Below are positions 48,517 to 58,319 of a DNA stretch of 64,000 nucleotides, in pieces (the first letter of the stretch is position 1; every line of letters starts with the position of its first letter). The notes under the pieces are model-generated. The model worked only from the letters and a program-made list of their open reading frames with translations. It did not search any database and had not been told where the DNA came from. Location of the stretch: the NCBI GenBank assembly GCA_963969595.1, contig OZ018412.1:1490501-1554500 (forward strand), given 5' to 3'. Position numbers and translations under genes: made by a program. This stretch comes from Neckera pumila (lineage: Eukaryota; Streptophyta; Bryopsida; Hypnales; Neckeraceae).

Positions 48517-49478
48517 TAGAGGACCTCCGAGGAGCCAAACATGACTTTAACCATTGAGGCATTGACCAGCGTAACTAACTAAGCTCCGATCAACCAATGT
48601 TTGTTTTTTCTGGCGATTTGGTGCAAAATTGCACCAAAAAATTTGATGTAGCACCAAACCTATAGGAAATTTTTAGTAAAATTTTGGATGAAATCGCCAA
48701 AAACCTTCAAGTTCAAGAAAAATCTTGGATGAAATTGGCACATTGTCAATGAAAATAGAATTATAGATACGTAGTATCACATTTTCTATCCCGTATGCGG
48801 ATATATGTTGAAACTTGGAGCACCACCGTAACATTTAATATCGCCACTTCGCCACTTCGCCACTTCATGGAAAATGAAAAAAAAAAACCACTGCGATCGA
48901 CGCCATGATGAGCTCAGCAGTGATGGCTGCCACACTGCGAGTGTGGGGGTGCGTGTTGTGGCAATTGCTCCCTCAAACGCATCAACTGACAGTGGGTGGG
49001 TGTGTCCTTTTTTCAATTCTGCAGGCTTAGCTTGCTTGGGGTGGACACAAGAGCCATTCTAGTGGCTCAAGACCGAAGCCCGGTGGGGAGCAGGCTTGGC
49101 ATTCAGTTGACGAAAGCGACGCTACCTGTAGCTAGCTCTCTGTACTGTTTCCTTTTCCATGGAAACAATTGTCCATGTGCTTCAAAAAAACAAAAGCTAC
49201 AGTCGCACATTTCCAATGACTGGCATGGAAGAAGAACCTTCAGTACAGTACAGGAAGTTAACTCAAACATCGTGCCAGCGGAATGCTAAACAAACAGAGC
49301 CTCCACGAAGCCTCTCCTACAATAGTGTCAGCTTATTTTTCTTTGCTTACCTGCTGTATTGTTGTCATAACCCCCGGCTGCTGCTGCTGCTGGCTCTTCG
49401 TGAACGATCGAAGCACTCCGTCAGTCCTGGAAATCGTGCCATGTTACTGTACCAGGAATAGCAGCCACAGGTAAGGTA
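48517..49478. other. Spacer with GC-richer patch
   Basis: Between K1 and K2. Contains a short CGCCACTT triplication at about 48841-48866 and a GC-richer part (48890-49460) with overlapping open frames on the + strand (48996-49289, 49159-49461, 49283-49474), none resembling a known protein. Nothing else recognised. Confidence 0.35.
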
Positions 49479-49857
49479 CACAAAATAGTGAAATTAGGTT
49501 GCCCCACACTATTTTCTCAACAGTCCACAACTATAGAAATATTCACTACTTTGGTACAATGATGCATTCAATTCAAAGCCATGTGTATGGCATAGATTTG
49601 TTCAAGGCTTGGTTCAGAGCAGCGGGTTTTTTTGGGGCGAAATTTCGCACTTGTCAAACTGTTTCAGCCTGTCGGACGCCCTCCCTCCAGATTTGCTCCA
49701 GTGATTTGAAGGCTTCTGGCGACACTTGTCCAAAAAAAAAATACTGGTTCAGAGAGTAGCATGCGTCTCCATGTGGAACATAGCATTGATCCATGAGGTA
49801 ATTTATGTCATTCAAGGCAATCTAACTGACACGGCAACCTAATTTCACTATTTTGTG
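49479..49857. mobile_element. TA-flanked MITE K2 (379 bp including a nested insertion)
   Basis: Same 20-bp inverted ends as K1 (CACAAAATAGTGAAATTAGG). Flanked by TA at 49477-49478 and 49858-49859. Compared with K1 it carries a 125-bp insertion at 49620-49744. Confidence 0.85.
49620..49744. mobile_element. Small TIR element nested in K2, 10-bp target duplication
   Basis: Flanked by direct repeats TGGTTCAGAG (49610-49619 and 49745-49754); K1 has only one equivalent (TGGTTGAGAG). The ends are loosely inverted: GGGTTTTTTTGGGGCGAAAT on the left and, reverse-complemented, GTATTTTTTTTTGGACAAGT on the right. A 9-10-bp duplication and T-rich G-ended tips fit a Mutator-like MITE. A short retroposed sequence with an A-tail is the alternative. 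Confidence 0.6.
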
Positions 49858-49859
49858 TA

Positions 49860-50089
49860 CACGGAATAGTGCAATTAGGTTGCCCCAGACTATATGTTGA
49901 CCATGCTTGAATTTCACATGGTTTACAACTTGAAGGTTGTTAATTTATTTTTTGGCAGCTTTGTAGTGGTTGCAAGGCCTTTTAAATATATATTTTTTGC
50001 AATAATTAGTGATGAAAATCTTTTTTACAACAATAAAAGTGTAAGATATGAGAAATTAGTGGGGGGCAACCTAATTGCACTATTTGGTG
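49860..50089. mobile_element. TA-flanked MITE K3 (230 bp), abutting K2
   Basis: Left end CACGGAATAGTGCAATTAGG, right end the inverse of CACCAAATAGTGCAATTAGG. TA flanks at 49858-49859 (shared with K2) and 50090-50091. The interior differs from K1/K2, so it is a related subfamily with the same terminal recognition sequence. Confidence 0.8.
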
Positions 50090-50433
50090 TAGATATTAAC
50101 TTGCCGTTGGATTTCTGGGCTCCATCATGAACTGAAAACTTGGAAGCTGTGATAGCATTTGTCACTCTTGGAATAACTTGCATTTTTATTTTTATTTTTT
50201 GGACACAAATGAAACGGAATTTCATTGCAAGGGTTAAAATACATACCAACCAGCCACAAGCGGCCTGGTGGTTGAGAAATAACTTGCATTTTCAATGCCA
50301 TTGACTCTGGATTAGAGCAGCATCTGATTGAATTGGAGCAGGATAATATATGACTATACGGTATTGATTGCAATCAGAGATTATATGGTCGGTGTGATTG
50401 ACAGGTTTCCTAAGTTGATATGTTAAGACTTAA

Positions 50434-51566
50434 GAGCATCCCCACACCTGGGGACGGGAGGATGGGCCGGGCAGTGAGCTTTGGAGTGGGAGGCCGCTAA
50501 ATCCGTCCCACGAAGGTGGGACTAAGGTAAACCAGCCTAAAGCTGCCAGCCTCCTATTTCCGCCATCCTATTTTTGGCCCCATTTTCGTCACTACACTCA
50601 TCCAACTCCACTCACTTTCCTGACAAAATCAGAGCATTGATATCACCAAGACTAATGTGTCAATTTTTCATTGGTTCATACTTACGTGCTAATAGATACA
50701 TGGAGGGTGGTTATGGGTTGTTGGTATGATGTTTATGACTCCAGTCTACAAGTGGTTTTGTAATTTCAAGGTTGACACTTCAAAAATTTGCAAAAATTAC
50801 AATTTTGATTGAAAAATTATAATTCCACTTGAGTTTGATTCGCAAAACAAGCGCACACCTCTGAAAAATACATGCCCTTCTTGGAATTGGCCCCAATATA
50901 CTTAGATTGCAAATCAGGGTGGTAATAGGCTTGTCTACCTTAGTAGGCTGGATATACCCTGGGGGAAAGTGTTGGAATTTTTTATTTGCCACAAAAAAAA
51001 AATTGCAAATTTTGAATTCATATTTGCAATCAGAGGGCCCAAATTAGCTGAGGGGGGGGGGGGGGGGAGCTAGAAAGAATCCCTAAACACGGCTCAATCA
51101 TAGGGGGCTTTTTTTACTTTTACCTCCAATAACCCCCAATTTACCCTGCTAGTCCCACCTTTGTGGGACGGATTTAGCGTCCTGCTTTGGAGTGCTCATC
51201 CTGCCCCCCAGCCCATATCTGCCTCATGCTTTCTACGGTAGCTCGGGCTTGAAGGGGGAGGAAATAGCATGCACGGGGTCCAAGAGCTCCTAAGCTCCCT
51301 CCATGTATTCCTTCATGACTCCCACCGCGTACTTTCACGCCTTCCAATGTTCAACATTAAAAGCTTGTCTTTAATAACTCTAGTCAAAGGACAAAAAGAA
51401 CGGATATCGAATCACTCCAAGACTCTTCATTTGGCCGTCTCCTCGTCACATTTGGCCATAGCTGGGCAATTTCAGTCCGCACGTGTCTGCCATGGGGAAG
51501 ATTTATTCAACCGAGCCCGACCACTCCCCGGTTTGAGTTACTCCCCGCATCGCTGTGGAGATGTTC
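50434..51566. mobile_element. PIF/Harbinger-type non-autonomous element, 1133 bp
   Basis: Left end GAGCATCCCCACACC; reverse complement of the right end GAACATCTCCACAGC. TAA flanks at 50431-50433 and 51567-51569. Inside, a second inverted pair (about 50491-50524 and 51149-51183, GCTAAATCCGTCCCAC core) indicates either long subterminal repeats or a nested element. Includes a run of 16 G at 51052-51067. The frame 51269-51751 crosses the element boundary and is not a gene. Confidence 0.65.
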
Positions 51567-51569
51567 TAA

Positions 51570-51916
51570 GAGCATCACCAGCCATTCCCGCTAGAGCTGC
51601 TCGGCTGGCCAATATGGTAAGCCAATCCCACCAAGTGTCCTATCAAAAATGGAATGAATTTGCCCACATTAAACTCAGCACTCCAAACCACATGGCATTG
51701 TCCCTGCTAAATGTGCTAATTGAGCTTGAAATGTATCTTTGCCTTCTATGAGGGAACAATCGTAAAAGGTTTAGGATTCCATTGCAATAGGTTAGGGGGT
51801 GCATGGAGGGGACGAGTGGAGATGTTGTTCTTTTGCAACTAAAGGAATTCGAGGAGCCCGCTAAATTAAAAGCTATTTTGGCAAGCTTTGTTGGGCATGA
51901 ATGGCTCGCAATGCTC
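51570..51916. mobile_element. PIF/Harbinger-type MITE, 347 bp, abutting the previous element
   Basis: Left end GAGCATCACCAGCC; right end reads GGCTCGCAATGCTC, the inverse pattern. TAA flanks at 51567-51569 (shared with the 1133-bp element) and 51917-51919. Non-coding. Confidence 0.7.
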
Positions 51917-52749
51917 TAAGACTTTAAGAAAGCTCAACCGACCAAATTTGGTTGATGTTATGTAGGGTGGTTAGCATTTGTAACTTAGGACACTTTAGAC
52001 TACAATAAAGAAGTGCACCAGCTAGTCAAGAAGTTTTGGCCAAGATATGGCTATTTGAGGCAACCGGTGGAATGTTGGAGAAGATGGATATACAATAAAA
52101 TAATGCCTCAACAGAAGTCTTGACCGGTTGTAGTGTAAACACCAACTGGAAAAGTCTTTCGGACAACTTCACAAATTGAAGTTCACTTGCCAACAATCCC
52201 CACATACATTTTGTTTGTACGTAGTTTTGAGGCTACAATGAACTTTGAGAATGTAAAACTTTTACATCCGGTCCTCAAATTCAATACAACTTGTTGGAAA
52301 TACTGTGCCTATTTGTCAAGTTTATGTAGTAATATTTTCACATCACTCCATTATGTATTGAATTTGAAGGAATCGCTTGAATACATGGATTCAATTTTAG
52401 TTTACCAATGAAATTTAGTAACCATCCGCCATCAAAAAACTAATTTTGATGTTAGAATGAAGGGAATTTGTCCATAAGTTTTGATTGGAGGATTGAAATC
52501 TCAAATGGATTTCTAGTAACAAAATTTAACTTGATTTCTTAATTTTTTTAGTTCAAAGTTTTTTGAAAAAAGTTATTCTACTATGCTAAATGAGGTCTAA
52601 AATTCTACTTCAAACACAATTCCTACTTTTGACTTAGTTATGAGCGGTTGAGCTCCTATTCATTCAAATTTACATATCCCACATGAGTTGTTTTACCTAC
52701 TACTATCCATATGTATATAAATAACTTGTCTTCTCCATTGGAAATATAA
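51917..52749. other. Spacer, possible relic sequence
   Basis: Includes a GC-average part (51920-52240) with short protein-like + strand pieces and then AT-rich DNA. No family recognised. Confidence 0.35.
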
Positions 52750-52911
52750 AATGTATTTGGCTTTTATATCAATATAAGGTTTTAGCTCAATTCATTTTAA
52801 TGGATTAAGAGTTTAATCTTCATTCACATAATATGTATATGAAGATAAAACTCTTAATTCATCATAAGGAATTGAGCTAAAACCTTACATTTATATATAG
52901 CCAATTATACA
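52750..52911. mobile_element. AT-rich hairpin MITE (~160 bp)
   Basis: Inverted arms: TAAGGTTTTAGCTCAATTC at 52775-52793 against GAATTGAGCTAAAACCTTA at 52870-52888. They extend outward through matching TTGGC/GCCAA blocks and inward through TTAAGAGTTT/AAACTCTTAA. Exact ends and target duplication unclear. Confidence 0.65.
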
Positions 52912-53848
52912 AAAATAACATATAAACTGCAAGCATGGCAAAGAGTGACACCTGAGGGGGAGTCCATCCAATCAAATTTGTCATAGGAAATAATATTTTT
53001 ATGAAGTTGGAGTTCTCCGTAGGCCAAGTTTCTTGTCTCGGGGGAGGGGGGGGGGGGGGGGTAGTGAACCGGCGGAGTAGCAATATAGGTGCGAACAAAT
53101 GATAGGGTATTTTAAAATCATTTGGTCAAAAAATTATAAAAGAGTTTAGAGTAATATAGGATATAGAAAATGGCTTTGGACGTCTTTGAAGTACTATAGG
53201 GTATGGAATAATAGGCCGCATTAGAAAATGCAGTAGTACTAAAATAGCCCCCTTTATATTAAAACTTGGCCAAAAGTGTGAAATTGCTACTTTTTTGGCT
53301 ACTTTGAAAGTGGCATATTGGTGAGGATAAAAAAATTAACTTTGCTATTACTAAGAGCATAGTATTGTACTATAGGAAATATACTTTAGTTCATTTACTT
53401 CTCTCGAATTCCTACAGTAACTTAACTACTCTTACAACTAAGTTATACACTGTATACAGCACAGAATTTAATGTCTGACTACTGTAAATACTTTTTCTTA
53501 CAACATACACTGCACGTCCTGCTAGATTGAATTTAAAGTTAGTTGAATTGGGCAATCTGGATGCTGTACGGTTTAGGGTTTCCACAGTTCAATTTGCCTC
53601 ACCTGAACCCGACCATTGCTGGAGTTCGTTGCGTGTGCATTGTTGAATTTGCTTTGGCCGAGGTATTTAGGATTTAGGGTTTAGGTTTTGTTTGGTGGGG
53701 GCATCCCAGAACAGCCCTCGTTGCGGTTTGGGGCGAATCTACATTTTACGTATAGGATTTAGCTTTCAGGGTTTAGGCTGCCTTTCTCCTGCGTATTGGA
53801 TCCAGATGTGGTTTTGGATGTAACGACAAATTCTCTGTGTTCAAGGTA
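52912..53848. other. Spacer and leader of the following broken gene
   Basis: Contains a 16-G run (53046-53061). From about 53565 the composition changes and several TTTAGGG/TAGGGTTT telo-box words appear (about 53571, 53667, 53676, 53769). This is typical of plant 5' leaders, so it probably belongs to the pseudogene that follows. Confidence 0.4.
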
Positions 53849-54915
53849 GGGCTTATGATGGCGCTCAATTTCAAAATTAGACTCTACTCAGTGGAAGCTG
53901 ATGTTGGGCGGTCGGAGCTGCTAAGTCCCTTTTTTTGCCACTCGGGTGACACTTACGTGGATTTGCGCACGCATTTGGAGAATGGGGGATGCGTGAAGTG
54001 GCCCTTCCTCTTTTAAGACTTCCAAGATGAGTGTCAAATATTGAAGAGGTTCGAGGCCATGAATCCTATAACCGACCGTGTTTATGTCATTCATGCGTTG
54101 GAGGGCAACGGTAGACCTCACAAGCGGTGTCGTGTTGGAAACCAGGACGAAACAATAAGCAACGACTTAGCAAGGAACCCGAAGTGCAAATTAGGGTTGG
54201 TGAATGTGTCCAACCTTGTAGCGCGGATGTCTTGCAAGCCGGTGCTGCATAGACGTTGGAGGAAATACAAGCTGGCGCAGAACAATATCCGATTCAAATT
54301 CATGAATTTTTTGAAGATGAAGAGACTTTGCTGCAATCGACACTCTTACCTAGTAATGTGCTTGAGAATTACAAGCAGGGTGCAGAGAAGCTAAGAAGGG
54401 AGCTAGAGTCACTAGATTTTGTAGATCACAAGTGGGACCTAAAACTTATGATCACCATGGCGTGCTTGTTGTCAAGATTTTCTACGGGGAGTGTAAGAGA
54501 TTTGCAGTGGCGGACTTTGAGTAGGTCAAGAGGAGAGCAATCTCTTGGCAAACTTCACGAGCTCGTTCCAGGGATGTGCCGCTCTTGTTCTCACTATGTG
54601 AGTGTGCCTTTTTTCTTCTTTCTCGTTCATGGGTAGTGCAGCACATCATGGATGAGAAACTACATTCTGCACCTCTGAAGGACCTCTCTGCTATGGAGTT
54701 GCAGACTCTCCGCAACATTTTGCAAGATGGTTGAGGCCGTGCAGAGATTCAAGTCCCTCATAGAGCAAGAATGCAACCAACAGTCGCAATTGGGTTACAC
54801 TGTCCCACCGACCTCTATGACCAGATATGAAATACAGGAAATATCCAACTCTAGTTCTCTTATGTACAGTACAACCTCGGAGTCTGCAATTATGAGTTTG
54901 ATCACCATAATTTGA
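53849..54915 (+). pseudogene. Broken gene of unknown family (possible PB1-like segment)
   Basis: An ATG at 53849 opens MALNFKIRLYSVEADVGRSE and continues through CHSGDTYVDLRTHLENGGCVKWPF to a stop at about 54015; the same frame then goes on (DFQDECQILKRFEAMNPITDRVYVIHALEGNGRP). A shift near 54260 leads into EFFEDEETLLQSTLLPSNVLENYKQG, and a further shift near 54440 into YDHHGVLVVKIFYGECKRFAVADFE, which resembles the start of a PB1 domain. The last open piece (MDEKLHSAPLKDLSAMELQTL, about 54648-54733) ends in a stop with a helical frame behind it (MVEAVQRFKSLIEQECNQQ). Frames switch at least three times with stops, so it is not a working single-exon gene, though some breaks could hide introns. 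The family was not recognised. Confidence 0.45.
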
Positions 54916-56836
54916 ATGGTGAGTGCTATATCAGTTAGTATTTACGTTTACAGTATGAGAGCTACATGAGTAGCCTTCTTGGCCAATGTTGCTTTTTGAG
55001 GTTAGCCATTCCCTTACCTCTGGAAGCTGTAGCATGCATGTATGATAGCTTTGTCATAGTTTGGATTGGTTTCTTTGAAACTAATTCTGTGAGTCAAAAA
55101 GCTTGACATCACGGAGGTCTCCAATTTGGTTTTAGGGTTTCATTCTTCTTTTGCATTTGCTCTTCAAGTGTGGCCATGTGTGCTTGTGAAGTTGTGAACC
55201 CATTTTTTTCTTTGACATTTCCATTGATGCAAGTGTTTTTGCTGCAATGCAGGTGCAAGGTATTTTGAGCAAAGGTTATAGTAGTGCATGTTAGCATCTA
55301 GACCCTAAACCTTAGTTTTGTTCATGGATGCATGATACGCACATTTTGGTCCCACTCATTGTGTTTGTAAACACAATGAGAACATTATATTTCTTACTAC
55401 ATCATTGTGCACAAAAACTTTGTTGTGTGTCCTAATATGACTGATATCATACTATAGTAAACTTGTCAATTCTAGCAGAATAAATTCAAATGCTTTTTGG
55501 TGACACTATAAACACTTACAAGCTCTTAGATTAGATTTAATTCTGTGAGATATTAGGTGAAGCTTGACTCGAAAAACATTTTACAATAAAAGCTTTCTTT
55601 CGGCAAATTTGGTTGTAACTTGAATTGTCATTGGCCATGCTGCATTATATATTTTGAGAATTTTTTTGAAACCAAACCAGCCCATTTGATTTAAGCCAAA
55701 AACTATAGTAGAATTTTTTTTTCAATCTAAAAACCACAAAAAATTGTAATTATAGCATGCCCCCCAATTTTTTTAAATTTACCATATCATTTATTCATAG
55801 AAAATTGGAATTATAAATAATGCAAGCCCCTTCTCTATTAACCCAAAGTAGAAAATTACATAATTATAGCATGCCCAAAAAATAAATAAATAAAATAATA
55901 CCCCCCTATAAAATAGTGGTTGGTTGCACCTATATCCTTATTTTTTTAAGGCATTGACGCCCCCCCCCCCCCCTCGAGTTTCTTGTCCAGGGGGTTGAGG
56001 TTGGACAAAAAACTTGACCTTTGGAGAACTTCCCTTACAAAAAGTGCTGCCATGCACATAGGTAGCTAATTTATTTTTGAAGTTCACCACCAAACAAGTC
56101 TTGGTCGTAGTCTAAACACAATCCATTGAAGAATGAAGTTCACTCTAGTCATATTGCTCCATTTCCCTACAATTCTTGACAAATGCACTTCTCCACCGTA
56201 GTTCAAAGCGGCCCTTAGTCTAAATCCATTGATTTTAAACATCCGAATATTGTTAAATTGTCTACAATATTCTTAAGCATATAATCAAGGTAATAAATAA
56301 GATTTAGAGAAGTATATATATTAAGCCTTCATATCTTGCTCAAATTGTTCAAATTTGAATTACAAGGTCATCCTTTACTAAAATTAGAGACATAGCAATT
56401 CGCAAAGCCACTCTAATTGTTGCTTAGAATGTACTTCTGTCTCTTAACTTTGTAGAAATGGAGGTCTATAATAGTAGAAAAGAATTTTAGGATGCCAATC
56501 TACACTACCCTTTTCACCAACATTAAATAGACAAAAAAAAGTTTGGTATAAACACATGAAATCCACTCAAGGTAACAAATTTGCAATAGGAGACAAAAAT
56601 AAGTGATCAAAAAGGCAAACAAAGCTTTCTCTCAGCTTAGTTACAATTGGACCAAAATCACTCTAAAATAGATTAAAAAATATATTTACAATTCCAAAGT
56701 TACTCCTCGAGTATTATAGAGTAGGTGGCAAAAAGTCGGGCTACATTGATGCAAATGGCATTTGAAGATGGAGAGCATGTAATCAAGTGCTGGTTTTTAT
56801 TTAGGAATGGTTATGTGAAAAAAAATTAATCAAATT
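54916..56836. other. AT-rich spacer, no gene seen
   Basis: No open frame of note. Contains a poly-C run at 55960-55973. Nothing else recognised. Confidence 0.4.
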
Positions 56837-57513
56837 TTAAACCCTAAAGGACCGAAGTCCCTACGGGAAATAAAATAGATTTTGGACAGTTTTCTGTAGT
56901 CTCAATTTTGTAGTGATTTTTTAAAACTTTTTCTTAAGACCAAAAAACACATTTACTTTCTGGGACAATAATTTGTATTTCAATTGGTATCAAGAGCAAA
57001 AATTAAGTACAATTAGTTTAGTTTAGTTTATTTACTAGAACAATCTCACAATTGAAAATAGTTTGTTTTAGTTCCATCTCAAAGATATCAACAATTTAGT
57101 TTTTTCTTCTACCTTGTACTTGCTTTGATTTAATAAAAAATTTAAGAATGAAAATTAAATGTTTTGAATTTTTGAATTTTTTTCCAAATTCTCAATTCAA
57201 TTTTTCATGATAAAAATTTAAAATTCAAATTCATAATGCAAAAAATCTGAGTTGAGAAGGTTCAAAGTCAAATAACTAATCATCCAAGGTGCAAAATAAT
57301 TTTTTTTTTTCTTTAAATGCAAATATCTTGCAATCTATGCAGCCAAGGATTCTAAAGTTTCTTCCATACTTTTTTACATTAGTATAATGCAAAATCCTAC
57401 GGTTCCATATACCAAAAAGAAATCAATTTTTGTAGTTTTTTGCTCTTTGCAAAAAAAATGACAATTTTGAGTGGTTTTTTATGAAGAAAAAGCCATGGTC
57501 CTTTAGGAGTTAA
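56837..57513. mobile_element. TTAA element G (677 bp)
   Basis: TTAA at 56837-56840 and 57510-57513. Inner ends ACCCTAAAGGACC and, reverse-complemented, CTCCTAAAGGACC. The right terminal part (CAAAATCCTACGGTTCCATA...AAGCCATGGTCC) parallels the right end of subfamily 1 (AGATCCTACGGTTACATG...TAGTCATGGAAC). Otherwise diverged. Non-coding. Confidence 0.7.
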
Positions 57514-58319
57514 TTGCATTTCAAAATAATTTCCCTTATACTTTAGGAAGTGGATTTTCCAAACCACGTTCCTTGAATATAATCTTGTACACAATTTTTT
57601 ATTCTCTAATGCTATAAGAATACATTTTACTTCATGCATTGAGATGTTATGGATAGTGAAGCCCTAGCACAAGTCTATCATAACTATTCTAAAAATGAGC
57701 ATGTTTAGCCATATTGTAGTGGTAGTACCTAGGGTGTACAAAAATTCCAATATCTTTGACTTGGAAGATAATTCCTGAAGTTCTTTGATGTTTAGAGGAT
57801 TGAAACTACCTCACAATACTCATCTATTAAGCAAGGCTAAAATCTTCATCTATAATTATTTTTTAACAAATCCAACCGTAGGCCATTCTTTAAATTTTTA
57901 AAGTATATCCAACGAAAATTTTAGATTGAATATCCCCACCAGTTGCAAGTTCAATGTGCCTAAACTTCAAAAAGTAGATTTTTCTAGATGTTCCAAAAGG
58001 TGAGGTTTGACTTTCAAAATAGTTTTAGAGAAAAATATGCATGTCCCATAACTTGTGCGTTTTAGTTGATACGTTAGAAAAATATACTGAAAATATATGT
58101 GAAAAAATTCAACCAAAAAAACATTCATATCCATCTTTAAAAAAATTATAAAGTTGGAGGGTGTTTTGAAGGAAAAAATCAACTAAATAGCTAAAAAAGT
58201 TTACAAAAAATTGATAGTTGTTAATTCCAATGTTGAGAATGCTCTAGTAAATAATTGACATCCTTTCTTTTTGTTTTTATTTGAAAATTTTCAAAACTGA
58301 GTGCAAAGGACAACTTCAT
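57514..58319. other. AT-rich spacer
   Basis: No gene or repeat recognised; short - strand frames only. Confidence 0.35.

Noticed and set aside
51269..51751. 160-codon + strand frame
   Set aside because: It crosses the border between two Harbinger-type elements and has no recognisable domain.
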